From assembly GCA_020249465.1 (NCBI GenBank), contig JADCFP010000111.1:1-35076 (forward strand): DNA of 35,076 nucleotides, in the 5' to 3' direction. The stretch is from Roseomonas sp. (GTDB taxonomy: Bacteria > Pseudomonadota > Alphaproteobacteria > Acetobacterales > Acetobacteraceae). The first letter of the stretch is position 1; every line of letters begins with the position of its first letter. The position numbers and the translations under genes are program-made. Shown in pieces: positions 24,960 to 32,881 of this stretch. The notes below the pieces were generated by a model. That model was not told the DNA's origin, did no database searches, and saw only the letters and a program-made list of their open reading frames with translations.

Positions 24960-24979
24960 AAATGGGTTCAAAACGTGGT

Positions 24980-25163
24980 CCCCCTCTGTCTGATGACCTG
25001 AGAGATTCGGCGGGGGCGTTACCTCACCTTTCTCCGTCGGTGCCATGGCTTGCGCCACGGGCTTTCCAGAGGCCCCTTCCCCGCGCGGCCCTTTTTGCCT
25101 GAGCGTTTCCGGGGACCGGTTGCGCCTTCGGCGGCAGGCATGCCTGCTCTCTCCCGCGCGGAG
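24980..25163 (-). promoter_or_regulatory. Tandem glycine riboswitch
   Basis: Read on the minus strand. Aptamer 1 (about 25163-25078) shows GCGGGAGAG, then GCCGCCGAAGGCGCAACCGG and GGAAACGCTCAGGCAAAAAG. Aptamer 2 (about 25072-24980) shows CTCTGGAAAGCCCG, then ACCGACGGAGAAAGGTGAGG, CGCCGAATCTCTCAGGTCA and ACAGAGGGG. These are the conserved cores of the glycine (gcvT) RNA class. The two aptamers are joined by a short linker as in classical tandem glycine riboswitches. Its position directly ahead of gcvT-gcvH-gcvP fits glycine-induced expression. Exact ends would need a covariance model. Confidence 0.94.
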
Positions 25164-25290
25164 TCAACGGGGTGACCTCTCAATGACAGATAGCCCCCGC
25201 GCGCGCAATACGCGCCCCTGACCCGGTGCGGCGATTGCACCCAATCGGCCCGGTCTCTAGGGTCACAGGCCGATGGGGGGGTAAAGCAGG

Positions 25291-26265
25291 ATGGCAATCA
25301 CAAAATGGGCAAGGCGCGGTCTTGGGGCGGCACTGCTGGCGCCGATGTTGGCCCATGGCCAGGCCCCCGCCTGGCCCAGCCGGCCAATCCGCATCCTGGT
25401 ACCCTGGGCCCCTGGTGGCGGCATCGACATCATCGCCCGCGCCATGGCCGCCCGCCTGACCGAAGCCCTGGGCCAGCCTGTTTTGGTTGAAAATAAAACC
25501 GGCGGTGGCGGCATTATCGGCATGGGCGAAGCCGCCCGCGCCGCGCCCGATGGCTATACCTTGCTGGCCTTGGACAATAGCTACACCATGCTGCCGCACA
25601 CCACGGCCAACCTGCCCTGGGACCATGCGCGCGCCTTTGCCCCCATCGCGCTTGGGGGCGCCGGAGCCTTCATGCTGGTGGTGAATGCAGCCGCGCCCTT
25701 CACCACGCTCCGGGACCTTATCGCCGCCGCGGCGCAGGCACCGGAAAAGCTCAGCTTCGGCACCGGGGGCATGGGCAGTTCACCGCATTTCGTCATGGAA
25801 GCCTTTCAGCAGGCGGCGCGGTTGCGCATGCTGCATGTTTCCTATCGCGGCGGGGCCGAGGCGATGCTCGCTGTCGTCGCCGGGCAGGTTGATTGTTCCA
25901 TGGCCACCATTTCGGCGGCGCGCGGGCAAATCGCGGCCGGGCGGTTGCGCGCCTTGGCCATTGCCTCGGAAACACGCTCTCACCTAGTGCCGGATGTGCC
26001 GAGTTTCACGGAAGCCGGCTTCCCAGGCTTCACCGGTGGCATCTGGGGCGGTCTGGCGGCGCCGAGCGGCACGCCCAAACCCATCCTTGATCGCCTGGAA
26101 GCCGCGAGCCTGACGGCCTTGCGGCATGATGATCTGAAGCGCGCCTTCGCCGCGCAGGGGCTGGAGCCGGGAACACTCGGCCAGGAAGGCTTCGGCGCCC
26201 TGATCCGCAATGAGACAGCACGCTGGGGGCGCGTGGCGGCAGAAGCGGGCATCGCCAAGCAATAG
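25291..26265 (+). CDS. TctC/Bug-family periplasmic substrate-binding protein
   Basis: 324-aa secreted receptor of the tripartite tricarboxylate transporter type. The signal peptide (about 1-24, WARRGLGAALLAPMLAHGQA) carries an RR pair that could be Tat-like. Mature marks are PIRILVPWAPGGGIDIIARAMA, the ENKTGGGGIIGMGEAARAAPDGYTLL loop, GTGGMGSSPHFVMEAF and YRGGAEAMLAVVAGQVDCSM, all diagnostic for Bug receptors that bind carboxylates. No TctA/TctB membrane genes lie beside it, so it is an orphan receptor, common in Acetobacteraceae and Burkholderiales. It is transcribed divergently from the gcv riboswitch with 127 bp between. A functional tie to TcuAB (9 kb away) would be speculative. Confidence 0.94.
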   Translation: MAITKWARRGLGAALLAPMLAHGQAPAWPSRPIRILVPWAPGGGIDIIARAMAARLTEALGQPVLVENKTGGGGIIGMGEAARAAPDGYTLLALDNSYTMLPHTTANLPWDHARAFAPIALGGAGAFMLVVNAAAPFTTLRDLIAAAAQAPEKLSFGTGGMGSSPHFVMEAFQQAARLRMLHVSYRGGAEAMLAVVAGQVDCSMATISAARGQIAAGRLRALAIASETRSHLVPDVPSFTEAGFPGFTGGIWGGLAAPSGTPKPILDRLEAASLTALRHDDLKRAFAAQGLEPGTLGQEGFGALIRNETARWGRVAAEAGIAKQ

Positions 26266-26271
26266 CCTCCT

Positions 26272-26296
26272 GCTTAAATAAAGTCTTTATTAAAGC
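26272..26296. promoter_or_regulatory. AT-rich 25-bp palindrome
   Basis: Symmetric arms GCTT-a-AATAAAG and CTTTATT-a-AAGC around a single central T, with one A-A mismatch per arm pair, so 11 of 12 positions pair. It is strikingly AT-rich for this genome. It lies 7 bp after the binding-protein stop and 44 bp before the ATG of the GH108-like gene. The single-base spacer suggests a DNA operator for a dimeric regulator rather than an RNA stem. A terminator role is possible but it lacks a GC-rich stem. Confidence 0.5.
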
Positions 26297-26339
26297 GCTT
26301 GAAGGATGATGGCGTTCGGTGAATGAGGCCTTGGCAAGC

Positions 26340-26885
26340 ATGGACGGCTATTTTCCTGGTCAGTCGCGCAGCGTGTACCGCGCGCCAGTGAGGTGCTTTG
26401 ACCTTTGCGCCGATGCGCTGATCGAAGCGCATGGCGGCGTGGTTTATCGCGACTCGGCGCTCCGCGGTCCCTGCCTGAACGGCATCAGCCTTGGCATGTT
26501 GAGCGCCTTTCTGGGCGAACCCGCCAGCATTGGCCGCCTGATGCGGCTGGATGAGGCGCTGACGCGCCGCATCTACCGTCGCCTGATTTGGGACGAGCTC
26601 GGCGCAGACCGCCTACCGCCCGGGCTTGATCTGGCCTTGATGGCCTTCGCGCTGGAAGCCGGGCCGCATGCCGCAATACTGGCGTTGCAGGATGCGCTTG
26701 GCGTGGCACGCAGCGGTGCGCTGGATGAGCCAAGCAGCGCTGCCATGCAGGGGCTTGAAGCAGGGCCTGTGATTGCCCGCATCTTTGCAGCGCTTTCGGC
26801 GCATTGTCTGGCGCTTGGCCAGCTACCGGGCCGCGCCTTGGATGAATTGCGCGCTGCCGCACTGGGCATGGCGGGGTCAGGCTGA
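26340..26885 (+). CDS. GH108-like lysozyme homologue, probably catalytically altered
   Basis: 181 aa, no signal peptide or TM segment. Residues about 18-125 align by eye with the glycoside hydrolase 108 (N-acetylmuramidase, ZliS-like) domain: LCADALIEAHGGVVYRDSA, LNGISLGMLSAFLGEP, EALTRRIYRRLIWDELGADRLPPGLDLALMAFALEAGPHAAILALQDALG. A peptidoglycan-binding-like segment follows (VARSGALDEPSSAAMQG). In GH108 the catalytic Glu lies in H-E-G-G-Y; here the same place reads A-H-G-G-V, so Glu appears replaced by His. It may be inactive or bind cell wall only. A GTG at 26319 is an alternative start. Its end overlaps the converging VTT gene by 9 bp. Confidence 0.75.
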   Translation: MDGYFPGQSRSVYRAPVRCFDLCADALIEAHGGVVYRDSALRGPCLNGISLGMLSAFLGEPASIGRLMRLDEALTRRIYRRLIWDELGADRLPPGLDLALMAFALEAGPHAAILALQDALGVARSGALDEPSSAAMQGLEAGPVIARIFAALSAHCLALGQLPGRALDELRAAALGMAGSG

Positions 26886-27581
26886 GCCGGCCTGATCCTC
26901 CAGCACCTGCCCGGCGCGATGCCGGCGCAGCAGCCAAAGCCCGATCAGCACCGAAACCACGAAAAGCACGGCGGCGAGCCCCATCTGCCAGGCGCCATCC
27001 ACCCGAATACCCTTGCCGAGCAGCGCGAAAATCACCGTCTGCGGCACATAGCCAAGCGCCGAGGCCGCCAGGAACGCCAAGGGCGGCACCGCCGCCATGC
27101 CGGCCAGCAAATTGACGGCCAAGTTATTCCCAATCGGCAGCAGCCTGAGCGCCAGCGTGGCGCCAAAGGGGCTGCCCACCAGCACATCCCGCATGGGCCG
27201 CAGCCTGTGGCCGAAACGCCCTGCCAGCCGCGCCTCGGCCCAGGGGCGACCAATCGCCCGCGCCCAGGCATAGGCCACACCACAGCCCAGGATTTGCGCC
27301 GCCAGCGCAAGCGCCGTGCCCTCCATTGCGCCAAAGGCATAGCCGGCCAGAAAGGCGATCCCCTGGCGCGGCACGCCCGCCGCGGTCAGCGCCGCACCCG
27401 CCAGCACGAAAACCGCATCACCGAGCAAGCCCTGGCCCAATACGTAATGGTCCACCCATTCCGTACCCGGTGCGGCGCCGAGGCTTCTCAGCAGCAGCCC
27501 ACCGGCCATCAGGCCAAGGGCCAGCACCAGCAGCCGGATCAGCGCCGCCCGCCGCCGGGCGGAAGGCGTGGGGGGGGTCAT
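26877..27581 (-). CDS. VTT-domain (TVP38/TMEM64, DedA-superfamily) membrane protein
   Basis: 234-aa integral membrane protein with about five to six hydrophobic segments. The VTT core covers about residues 65-195, with GVPRQGIAFLAGYAFGAMEGTALALAAQILGC and the LRLLPIGNNLAVNLLAG segment. The latter matches the conserved R-x-x-P-x-x-N-x-x-x-N-x-x-G pattern of SNARE-associated/VTT proteins. Relatives are linked to lipid scrambling or polyprenyl-phosphate recycling; the function here is inferred only. Its ATG overlaps the stop of the glycosyltransferase gene (ATGA, 27578-27581), suggesting a coupled pair acting on a lipid-linked sugar. Confidence 0.9.
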   Translation of the reverse strand: MTPPTPSARRRAALIRLLVLALGLMAGGLLLRSLGAAPGTEWVDHYVLGQGLLGDAVFVLAGAALTAAGVPRQGIAFLAGYAFGAMEGTALALAAQILGCGVAYAWARAIGRPWAEARLAGRFGHRLRPMRDVLVGSPFGATLALRLLPIGNNLAVNLLAGMAAVPPLAFLAASALGYVPQTVIFALLGKGIRVDGAWQMGLAAVLFVVSVLIGLWLLRRHRAGQVLEDQAGSA

Positions 27582-28330
27582 GCCTCGGGCTCAATCACCG
27601 GGCGCTTGCCGCGCCTTTGCAGCCAGGCAACGCCGATCAGGTCCAGGATACTCACCGCCAGCCGATCGAGCGTGCCGTAATTGGATTTGCCGCGCACGCG
27701 TGGGCGGTGATTGACCGGTTCGCTGATGACAACGCCGCCCGCGCGCAGGGTCAGCGCCGGCAGGAAGCGGTGCATGTGATCAAAATGCGGCAGGCCGAGG
27801 AACAGCGCGCGGGAAAACACTTTCAGCCCGCAGCCGGTATCGGGCGTTGCATCGCGTAGCATCCAGGCGCGGAAGCGATTGGCGAAGCGGCTGCTGAAGC
27901 GTTTGATTGCTGAATCGCGCCGATTGACGCGATGCCCGGCAATCAACACCGGCACACCCTTCACCGCTTCAGCCTGGGCGCGCGCCAAAAGGCGGGGGAT
28001 ATCGGCGGGGTCGTTCTGGCCATCGCCATCCAATGTGGCGATCCATTCGCCCCGCGCGGCCTTCACCCCGGTGATGACCGCGGCCGATTGCCCGCAGGAA
28101 GCCCGATGGCGCACAACGCGCAAGGGCGCCCCCGCTGCCCGCGCCGCGACCAATTCCTGCGGGGTCGCATCGCTGGACCCATCATCCACATAAACAATCT
28201 CATGCACCACGTCGGCCAGGGCAGCGCGGATTTCGGCAATCAGGGGCGCGATATTGGGCGCCTCATTGCGCACCGGCACCACCACGGAAATGAGTGGCGC
28301 AGCCGGGAGAAGTGCATTGTCGGAAACCAT
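27578..28330 (-). CDS. GT2 glycosyltransferase (polyprenyl-phosphate type)
   Basis: 250-aa GT-A fold transferase of family 2, resembling dolichol/undecaprenyl-phosphate sugar transferases. N-terminal ISVVVPVRNEAPNIAPLI is followed by the nucleotide-binding YVDDGSSDAT, the DXD-like TLDGDGQNDP, and a conserved acceptor segment DTGCGLKVFSRALF. C-terminal RVRGKSNYGTLDRLAVSILDLIGVAWL has at most one hydrophobic stretch, so it lacks the two TM helices of ArnC/GtrB. It probably charges a lipid carrier at the inner membrane face with a sugar; the sugar is unknown. ATG at 28330 is preferred to a GTG at 28363. Divergent from ctaA with a 70-bp gap. Confidence 0.9.
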   Translation of the reverse strand: MVSDNALLPAAPLISVVVPVRNEAPNIAPLIAEIRAALADVVHEIVYVDDGSSDATPQELVAARAAGAPLRVVRHRASCGQSAAVITGVKAARGEWIATLDGDGQNDPADIPRLLARAQAEAVKGVPVLIAGHRVNRRDSAIKRFSSRFANRFRAWMLRDATPDTGCGLKVFSRALFLGLPHFDHMHRFLPALTLRAGGVVISEPVNHRPRVRGKSNYGTLDRLAVSILDLIGVAWLQRRGKRPVIEPEA

Positions 28331-28400
28331 GAGGATTTCGCGGTAGCAGGGCCGCCAAGTCACGGCAAGCAGGGGTGTATCGGCTCGAAATTCCCCCTAT

Positions 28401-29504
28401 ATGCGCGCCATGCCTTTCGACACGCGCTCCCTGCCCGCCGATATCGCCGCCGCCGAACAACAGGATGCGCGCCGCGCCATTGCCTTTTGGCTGCTGGGCG
28501 TCGCTGGCATGGTCTGGTTCATGGTGGGGCTTGGGGGTGCCACGCGGCTCACGGGCTCTGGCCTGTCCATCATGGAATGGGCGCCGATTGCGGGGACGCT
28601 GCCGCCGCTGTCGCAAGCCGAATGGCAGCGGTTGTACGACCTTTACCGCACCATCCCGCAATATCAGCTGGTCAATCAGGGTTTTGGCATTGAGGGCTTC
28701 AAGGAAATTTTCTGGCTGGAATGGGGGCATCGGCTTTGGGGCCGGCTGATCGGCTTGGCTTACGTGGCGGGGCTTGCCTGGTTCTGGCTGCGCGGGCGGG
28801 TGCCGGCGTCGCTCAAACCTCGGCTCTTGCTGCTGCTGGCGCTGGGTGGGCTGCAAGGGGTGGTTGGCTGGTTCATGGTGGCGTCTGGCTTTGATGCGGA
28901 CCGCACGGCGGTTTCGCCCTATCGGCTGGTGATCCATCTGGGGCTCGCTTTTGTCCTCTTCGGGCTTTTGTTCTGGACCGCGCTGAGCCTTTTGCGCCCG
29001 GCGCGCAGCGGCCCGGCGGATGCGGGGGCCTTGCGTGGTTTGGTGCATGCGACCGCCGGGCTTGCGGTGCTGGCGATGCTGGCGGGCGGCTTTGTGGCGG
29101 GGATTCGCGCGGGCTTCAGCTACAATACCTTCCCGCTGATGGATGGCCGGCTGGTGCCAGAAGGCTATTGGGACCTGACGCCCGCGCTCAAGAATTTCAC
29201 CGCCAATATCGCCGCCGTGCAGTTCAACCATCGGCTTTTGGCGACCGCCGTGCTGGTGGTTTCGGTGGTTGCGGGCGTCCTCGCCTGGCGCCGGCTGGCA
29301 CCCGGCTTTGCGCGCGCTGCCGTGCTGGCGCTGACCGGTTCGGTCGCGCTGCAATATGTGCTTGGCATCGCGACCCTTCTGGCCGTGGTGCCGGTCTGGC
29401 TTGGCACGCTGCATCAATCCATCGCGGTATTGGTGCTGGCGACCGCGCTCGCCGCGATTCACGGCTTGCGCCGGCCACGCGCAACCGCTTCTCTGACCGC
29501 CTGA
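28401..29504 (+). CDS. ctaA: Heme A synthase (Cox15/CtaA)
   Basis: 367-aa eight-helix membrane enzyme that oxidises the C8 methyl of heme O to give heme A for aa3-type cytochrome oxidase. Conserved segments are GGATRLTGSGLSIMEW, the heme-ligating His110 in EWGHRLWGRLIG, the RLVIHLGLA His, QFNHRLLA and TLHQSIAV. It lacks the Cys pair of Bacillus CtaA, as expected for the alphaproteobacterial/mitochondrial type, and has the long DLYRTIPQYQLVNQGF loop of that group. The start at 28401 or an ATG at 28410 are both possible. tldD follows 19 bp downstream on the same strand. Confidence 0.96.
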   Translation: MRAMPFDTRSLPADIAAAEQQDARRAIAFWLLGVAGMVWFMVGLGGATRLTGSGLSIMEWAPIAGTLPPLSQAEWQRLYDLYRTIPQYQLVNQGFGIEGFKEIFWLEWGHRLWGRLIGLAYVAGLAWFWLRGRVPASLKPRLLLLLALGGLQGVVGWFMVASGFDADRTAVSPYRLVIHLGLAFVLFGLLFWTALSLLRPARSGPADAGALRGLVHATAGLAVLAMLAGGFVAGIRAGFSYNTFPLMDGRLVPEGYWDLTPALKNFTANIAAVQFNHRLLATAVLVVSVVAGVLAWRRLAPGFARAAVLALTGSVALQYVLGIATLLAVVPVWLGTLHQSIAVLVLATALAAIHGLRRPRATASLTA

Positions 29505-29523
29505 CCTTCGAGGTAGATTGCCC

Positions 29524-30951
29524 ATGAACGCGCTCGGCATCACGGATGAGCTTTTCTTCACGCTGCTGGATCGCGCCGGCGCCGAACGGCAATTGCGCGA
29601 CGCGACGCAGGGCTGTGAGGATGGCGAGCTGTTTCTGGAATATCGCGAAAGTGAGGCGATTTCGATTGATGATGGCCGCATCCGTTCCGCCAGCTATGAC
29701 GCGACGCGGGGCTTCGGCCTGCGCGCCGTGGCGGGCGAAGCGGCCGGCTATGCCCATGCGGGGGAATTGTCGGACGCTGCGCTATCGCGTGCTGCCGCCG
29801 CGGTGAAGGCGGTGCGCCAGGGCCATAGCGGGGCTTTGGATATTGCGCCGCGTGCCACCAATGCGCGGCTCTACACTGATGCCAATCCGCTGACGCAAAT
29901 GGATTTCGCCGCCAAGACCGCTTTGTTGCAGGAAATTGACGCCTATGCCCGGGCGAGAGACCCGCGCGTGGTGCAGGTGATGGCCTCCATCACCGGGGAA
30001 TGGCAGGCGGTGCAGATCCTGCGCCCCGATGGCCAGCGTCTGGCTGATTTGCGCCCCTTGGTGCGCTTCAATGTCTCGGTCGTGGTGGCGGAAGGGGATC
30101 GGCGGGAGACCGGCAGCTTCGGCACTGGCGGGCGCTTTGCCTATGAACGCGTGCTTGGCGGCGATGCCTGGAAGCGCGGCGTGGATGAGGCGCTTCGCCA
30201 GGCGCTGGTCAATCTTGGCAGCGTGCCCGCCCCCGCCGGAGAGATGGAAGTGGTGCTCGGCCCCGGCTGGCCCGGCATTTTGCTGCATGAAGCGATCGGT
30301 CATGGGCTGGAAGGCGATTACAATCGCAAAAAGACGTCTGCTTTTGCCGGGCTGCTTGGCCAGCGCATCGCGGCACCGGGCGTGACGGTGGTGGATGATG
30401 GTACGCTACCGGATCGGCGCGGCAGCCTGACGGTGGATGATGAAGGCACGCCAAGCGGGCGCACCACGCTGATTGAAGACGGCATTCTGGTTGGCTTTTT
30501 GCAGGATCGGCAGAATGCCCGGCTGATGGGTGTGGCACCCACCGGTAATGGCCGGCGCCAGAGCTATGCGCATAGCCCCATGCCGCGCATGACCAACACG
30601 GTCATGCTGGGCGGCGCGCATACGCCGGAAGAGGTTCTGGGCAGTGTGAAGCGCGGGCTTTACGCGGTGAATTTCGGCGGCGGGCAGGTGGATATCACCT
30701 CCGGCAAATTCGTCTTCAGCGCTTCGGAAGCCTATTTGATCGAAAACGGCAAGATTGGCGCACCGGTGAAGGGCGCGACCTTGATCGGCAATGGCCCGGA
30801 TGCGCTGACCAAGGTCAGCATGGTGGCCAATGATATGGCACTCGACCCCGGCATTGGCACTTGCGGCAAGCAGGGCCAGGGCGTGCCGGTTGGCGTTGGC
30901 CAACCGACCTTGAAACTGACCGGGCTGACAGTGGGCGGGACGGCGGTTTAG
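29524..30951 (+). CDS. tldD: Metalloprotease TldD
   Basis: 475-aa zinc-dependent protease that works with TldE/PmbA to degrade unfolded peptides and mature some modified peptides; cytoplasmic. The metal motif is HEAIGH (His255, Glu256, His260) inside PGILLHEAIGHGLEGD. Other marks are TRGFGLRAV near residue 65, a GRTTLIEDGILVGFLQDRQNA segment, and the C-terminal GTCGKQGQGVPVGVGQPTLKL containing the conserved Cys. ATG at 29524 has CGAGGT 11 bases upstream and is preferred to an in-frame TTG at 29518. Its TAG stop overlaps the stop of the converging cheR gene. No tldE is visible in the window. Confidence 0.96.
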   Translation: MNALGITDELFFTLLDRAGAERQLRDATQGCEDGELFLEYRESEAISIDDGRIRSASYDATRGFGLRAVAGEAAGYAHAGELSDAALSRAAAAVKAVRQGHSGALDIAPRATNARLYTDANPLTQMDFAAKTALLQEIDAYARARDPRVVQVMASITGEWQAVQILRPDGQRLADLRPLVRFNVSVVVAEGDRRETGSFGTGGRFAYERVLGGDAWKRGVDEALRQALVNLGSVPAPAGEMEVVLGPGWPGILLHEAIGHGLEGDYNRKKTSAFAGLLGQRIAAPGVTVVDDGTLPDRRGSLTVDDEGTPSGRTTLIEDGILVGFLQDRQNARLMGVAPTGNGRRQSYAHSPMPRMTNTVMLGGAHTPEEVLGSVKRGLYAVNFGGGQVDITSGKFVFSASEAYLIENGKIGAPVKGATLIGNGPDALTKVSMVANDMALDPGIGTCGKQGQGVPVGVGQPTLKLTGLTVGGTAV

Positions 30952-31775
30952 CTCGCCTTCGCTGCAGTGCGCATCAATTCATAGGCGCCGCGCTCACCTG
31001 TGCTTGGCACAAGCCGGGTAGTCAAGCCGAGCACGGTTTCCGCACCACCAAGATAGACATAGCCATCCGGCTGCAATTGATTGGCGATATTGGCAAGCAC
31101 CTGCGTCTTCGTCGCCGAATCGAAATAGATCAGCACATTGCGGCAGAAGATGATGTCGAAGCGCCCTAGAATGGCAGGGCTTTCCAGCAGGTTGAAGCAT
31201 TGCCAGCGCACCATCGCGCGCAGCCCATCGGAAATGCGCCAACGCCCCGAATCAGGCTTGAAGTATTTCACCAGCAATTGCACCGGCAAGCCGCGCTGCA
31301 CTTCGAATTGCGAGAACAGCCCTTCCTGTGCGCGTGCCAGCACATCGCGGGACAAATCCGTGCCCACGATTTCCACGCGCCGACCACCCAGTACTGGCCC
31401 CAATTCATTGATGATCATCGCAACCGAATAGGCTTCCTGCCCAGTGGAAGCTGCCGCCGACCAAATGCGCAAAGCCTGCCCAGCCGGGCGCGCTGCGGCA
31501 AGCTTCGGCAATACCTGGCGCAAATGCTCAAAGGGCCTGCCATCACGAAAGAAGGAGCTTTCATTGGTGGTCAGCGCTTCGACAACCTCGGTCGCGAGCG
31601 GCAGGGAAGGCGCATTGCGCAACCGCCCGGCAAGCGCATCCAAGGACACCAGCCTTTCACGCTTCAGGATCGGCGCCAGGCGCGTATCCAGCATATAGGC
31701 CTTATCCGTATTCAGCACGATACCAGAACGTGCCTTCACGAGACCGGTGAGGAATTGAAAGGATTCAGGGGTCAT
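30948..31775 (-). CDS. cheR: Chemotaxis protein methyltransferase CheR
   Basis: 275-aa SAM-dependent enzyme that methylates Glu residues of chemoreceptors. The N-terminal helical domain (about 1-75) ends in VEALTTNESSFFRD. The SAM domain shows LRIWSAAASTGQEAYSVAM (near 105) and EIVGTDLSRDVLARA (near 140). FDIIFCRNVLIYFD (near 205) is the signature CRN segment. It is the last gene of the che operon. Its ATG overlaps the cheB TGA (31772-31775), and its stop overlaps tldD's stop by 4 bases. Confidence 0.97.
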   Translation of the reverse strand: MTPESFQFLTGLVKARSGIVLNTDKAYMLDTRLAPILKRERLVSLDALAGRLRNAPSLPLATEVVEALTTNESSFFRDGRPFEHLRQVLPKLAAARPAGQALRIWSAAASTGQEAYSVAMIINELGPVLGGRRVEIVGTDLSRDVLARAQEGLFSQFEVQRGLPVQLLVKYFKPDSGRWRISDGLRAMVRWQCFNLLESPAILGRFDIIFCRNVLIYFDSATKTQVLANIANQLQPDGYVYLGGAETVLGLTTRLVPSTGERGAYELMRTAAKAS

Positions 31776-32881
31776 GTTTTTGCACCCGGCAATTTGAAGA
31801 TTTCGAGAACCCGTTCCGCCAGAACTTCCGGCGGTGATTGCAGGCTGGCGATACCGGCGCGCGAAACCGCCCCCGGCATGCCCCAGACCACAGAACTTGC
31901 TTCATCCTGCGCGAAAACCGCGCCACCCTTGGCAACCAGGCTGCGGCAGCCTTCCAGCCCATCCTGCCCCATGCCGGTCAGGATCACCGCCAATACACGC
32001 CCGGAACAAATGCGCGACGCGGATTGCACCATGGGGTCCACCGCAGGCCGGCAGTAATTCACCGGCGGCCCGATATCGAGCCGCGCAACAAGCGTATCAC
32101 CAGGGCCGGCATCAACGGTCAGATGATGATCACCCGGCGCCAGATAAATGCGCCCGGGCTGCATCACTTCGCCATTCTTCGCCTCGGCACAGGGCATGAC
32201 CCCAAGCTTGTCCAAATGATCGGCAAGCATGGTGGTGAAGCCGGCTGGCATATGCTGCACAATCGCAACGGGAATCGGCAGCGGGCGCAGATTCTTGAAG
32301 AAATTCGCCAAGGCTTGCGGCCCCCCCGTGGAACTGCCGACCGCAAGCAGTCGCGGCGGCAGCATGGGTTTGCCGATGGGGCGCGAAATCGGTCGCGCAA
32401 TCACCGGTGCGGGTGGCGGTGGGCGGAGCCGCCTTTCCGGCGTGCGACGCATGCGCGCCCAACCCTGCACCTTGGCGATCAATTCATCGCGAAAGACAGG
32501 GTTTGCCGCGCCGCCCAGCGACCCTTGTGGCTTTGGCACATAATCCACCGCCCCCGCACGCAAGGCCGCCATAGCCGCTGCCGCGCCGCGCTGAGTCAAT
32601 GCACTCGCGACAATAATCGCGGTGCCTGGTGCCTGCTTCAGGATCAGCGGAATCGCTGTCATGCCATCCATGACCGGCATTTCCAGATCAAGCAGCACGA
32701 CTTGCGGTTTGGTCAGGGCGAGCGCTGAAAGCGCGGCCTGGCCATCACCAGCGCGATGGACAATCCTGATGCCCGGATCGGACTCCAGAATGCGCGCCAT
32801 AATGCCGCGCTGCACGGCGCTGTCGTCGCACAGCATCACACGCACTGGTTCCGTCGTGGTGGCAGGTGCCGAAAAACTCAC
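31772..32881 (-). CDS. cheB: Chemotaxis response regulator protein-glutamate methylesterase CheB
   Basis: 369 aa. The N-terminal receiver domain (about 12-130) has the acidic pair Asp19-Asp20 and phospho-acceptor Asp65 in LLDLEMPVMDG. A Pro/Arg-rich linker (about 155-175) leads to the methylesterase domain (about 178-365). Its catalytic triad segments are GSSTGGP (Ser184 predicted), QHMPAGF and TGMGQDG. It demethylates chemoreceptors when phosphorylated by CheA. The start is GTG at 32881, forming a GTGA overlap with the cheY stop. It is coupled to cheR by an ATGA overlap. Confidence 0.97.
   Translation of the reverse strand: MSFSAPATTTEPVRVMLCDDSAVQRGIMARILESDPGIRIVHRAGDGQAALSALALTKPQVVLLDLEMPVMDGMTAIPLILKQAPGTAIIVASALTQRGAAAAMAALRAGAVDYVPKPQGSLGGAANPVFRDELIAKVQGWARMRRTPERRLRPPPPAPVIARPISRPIGKPMLPPRLLAVGSSTGGPQALANFFKNLRPLPIPVAIVQHMPAGFTTMLADHLDKLGVMPCAEAKNGEVMQPGRIYLAPGDHHLTVDAGPGDTLVARLDIGPPVNYCRPAVDPMVQSASRICSGRVLAVILTGMGQDGLEGCRSLVAKGGAVFAQDEASSVVWGMPGAVSRAGIASLQSPPEVLAERVLEIFKLPGAKT

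Noticed and set aside
28263-29681. Minus-strand frame of 472 codons
   Set aside because: Antisense to ctaA and the start of tldD, both of which have full catalytic motifs.
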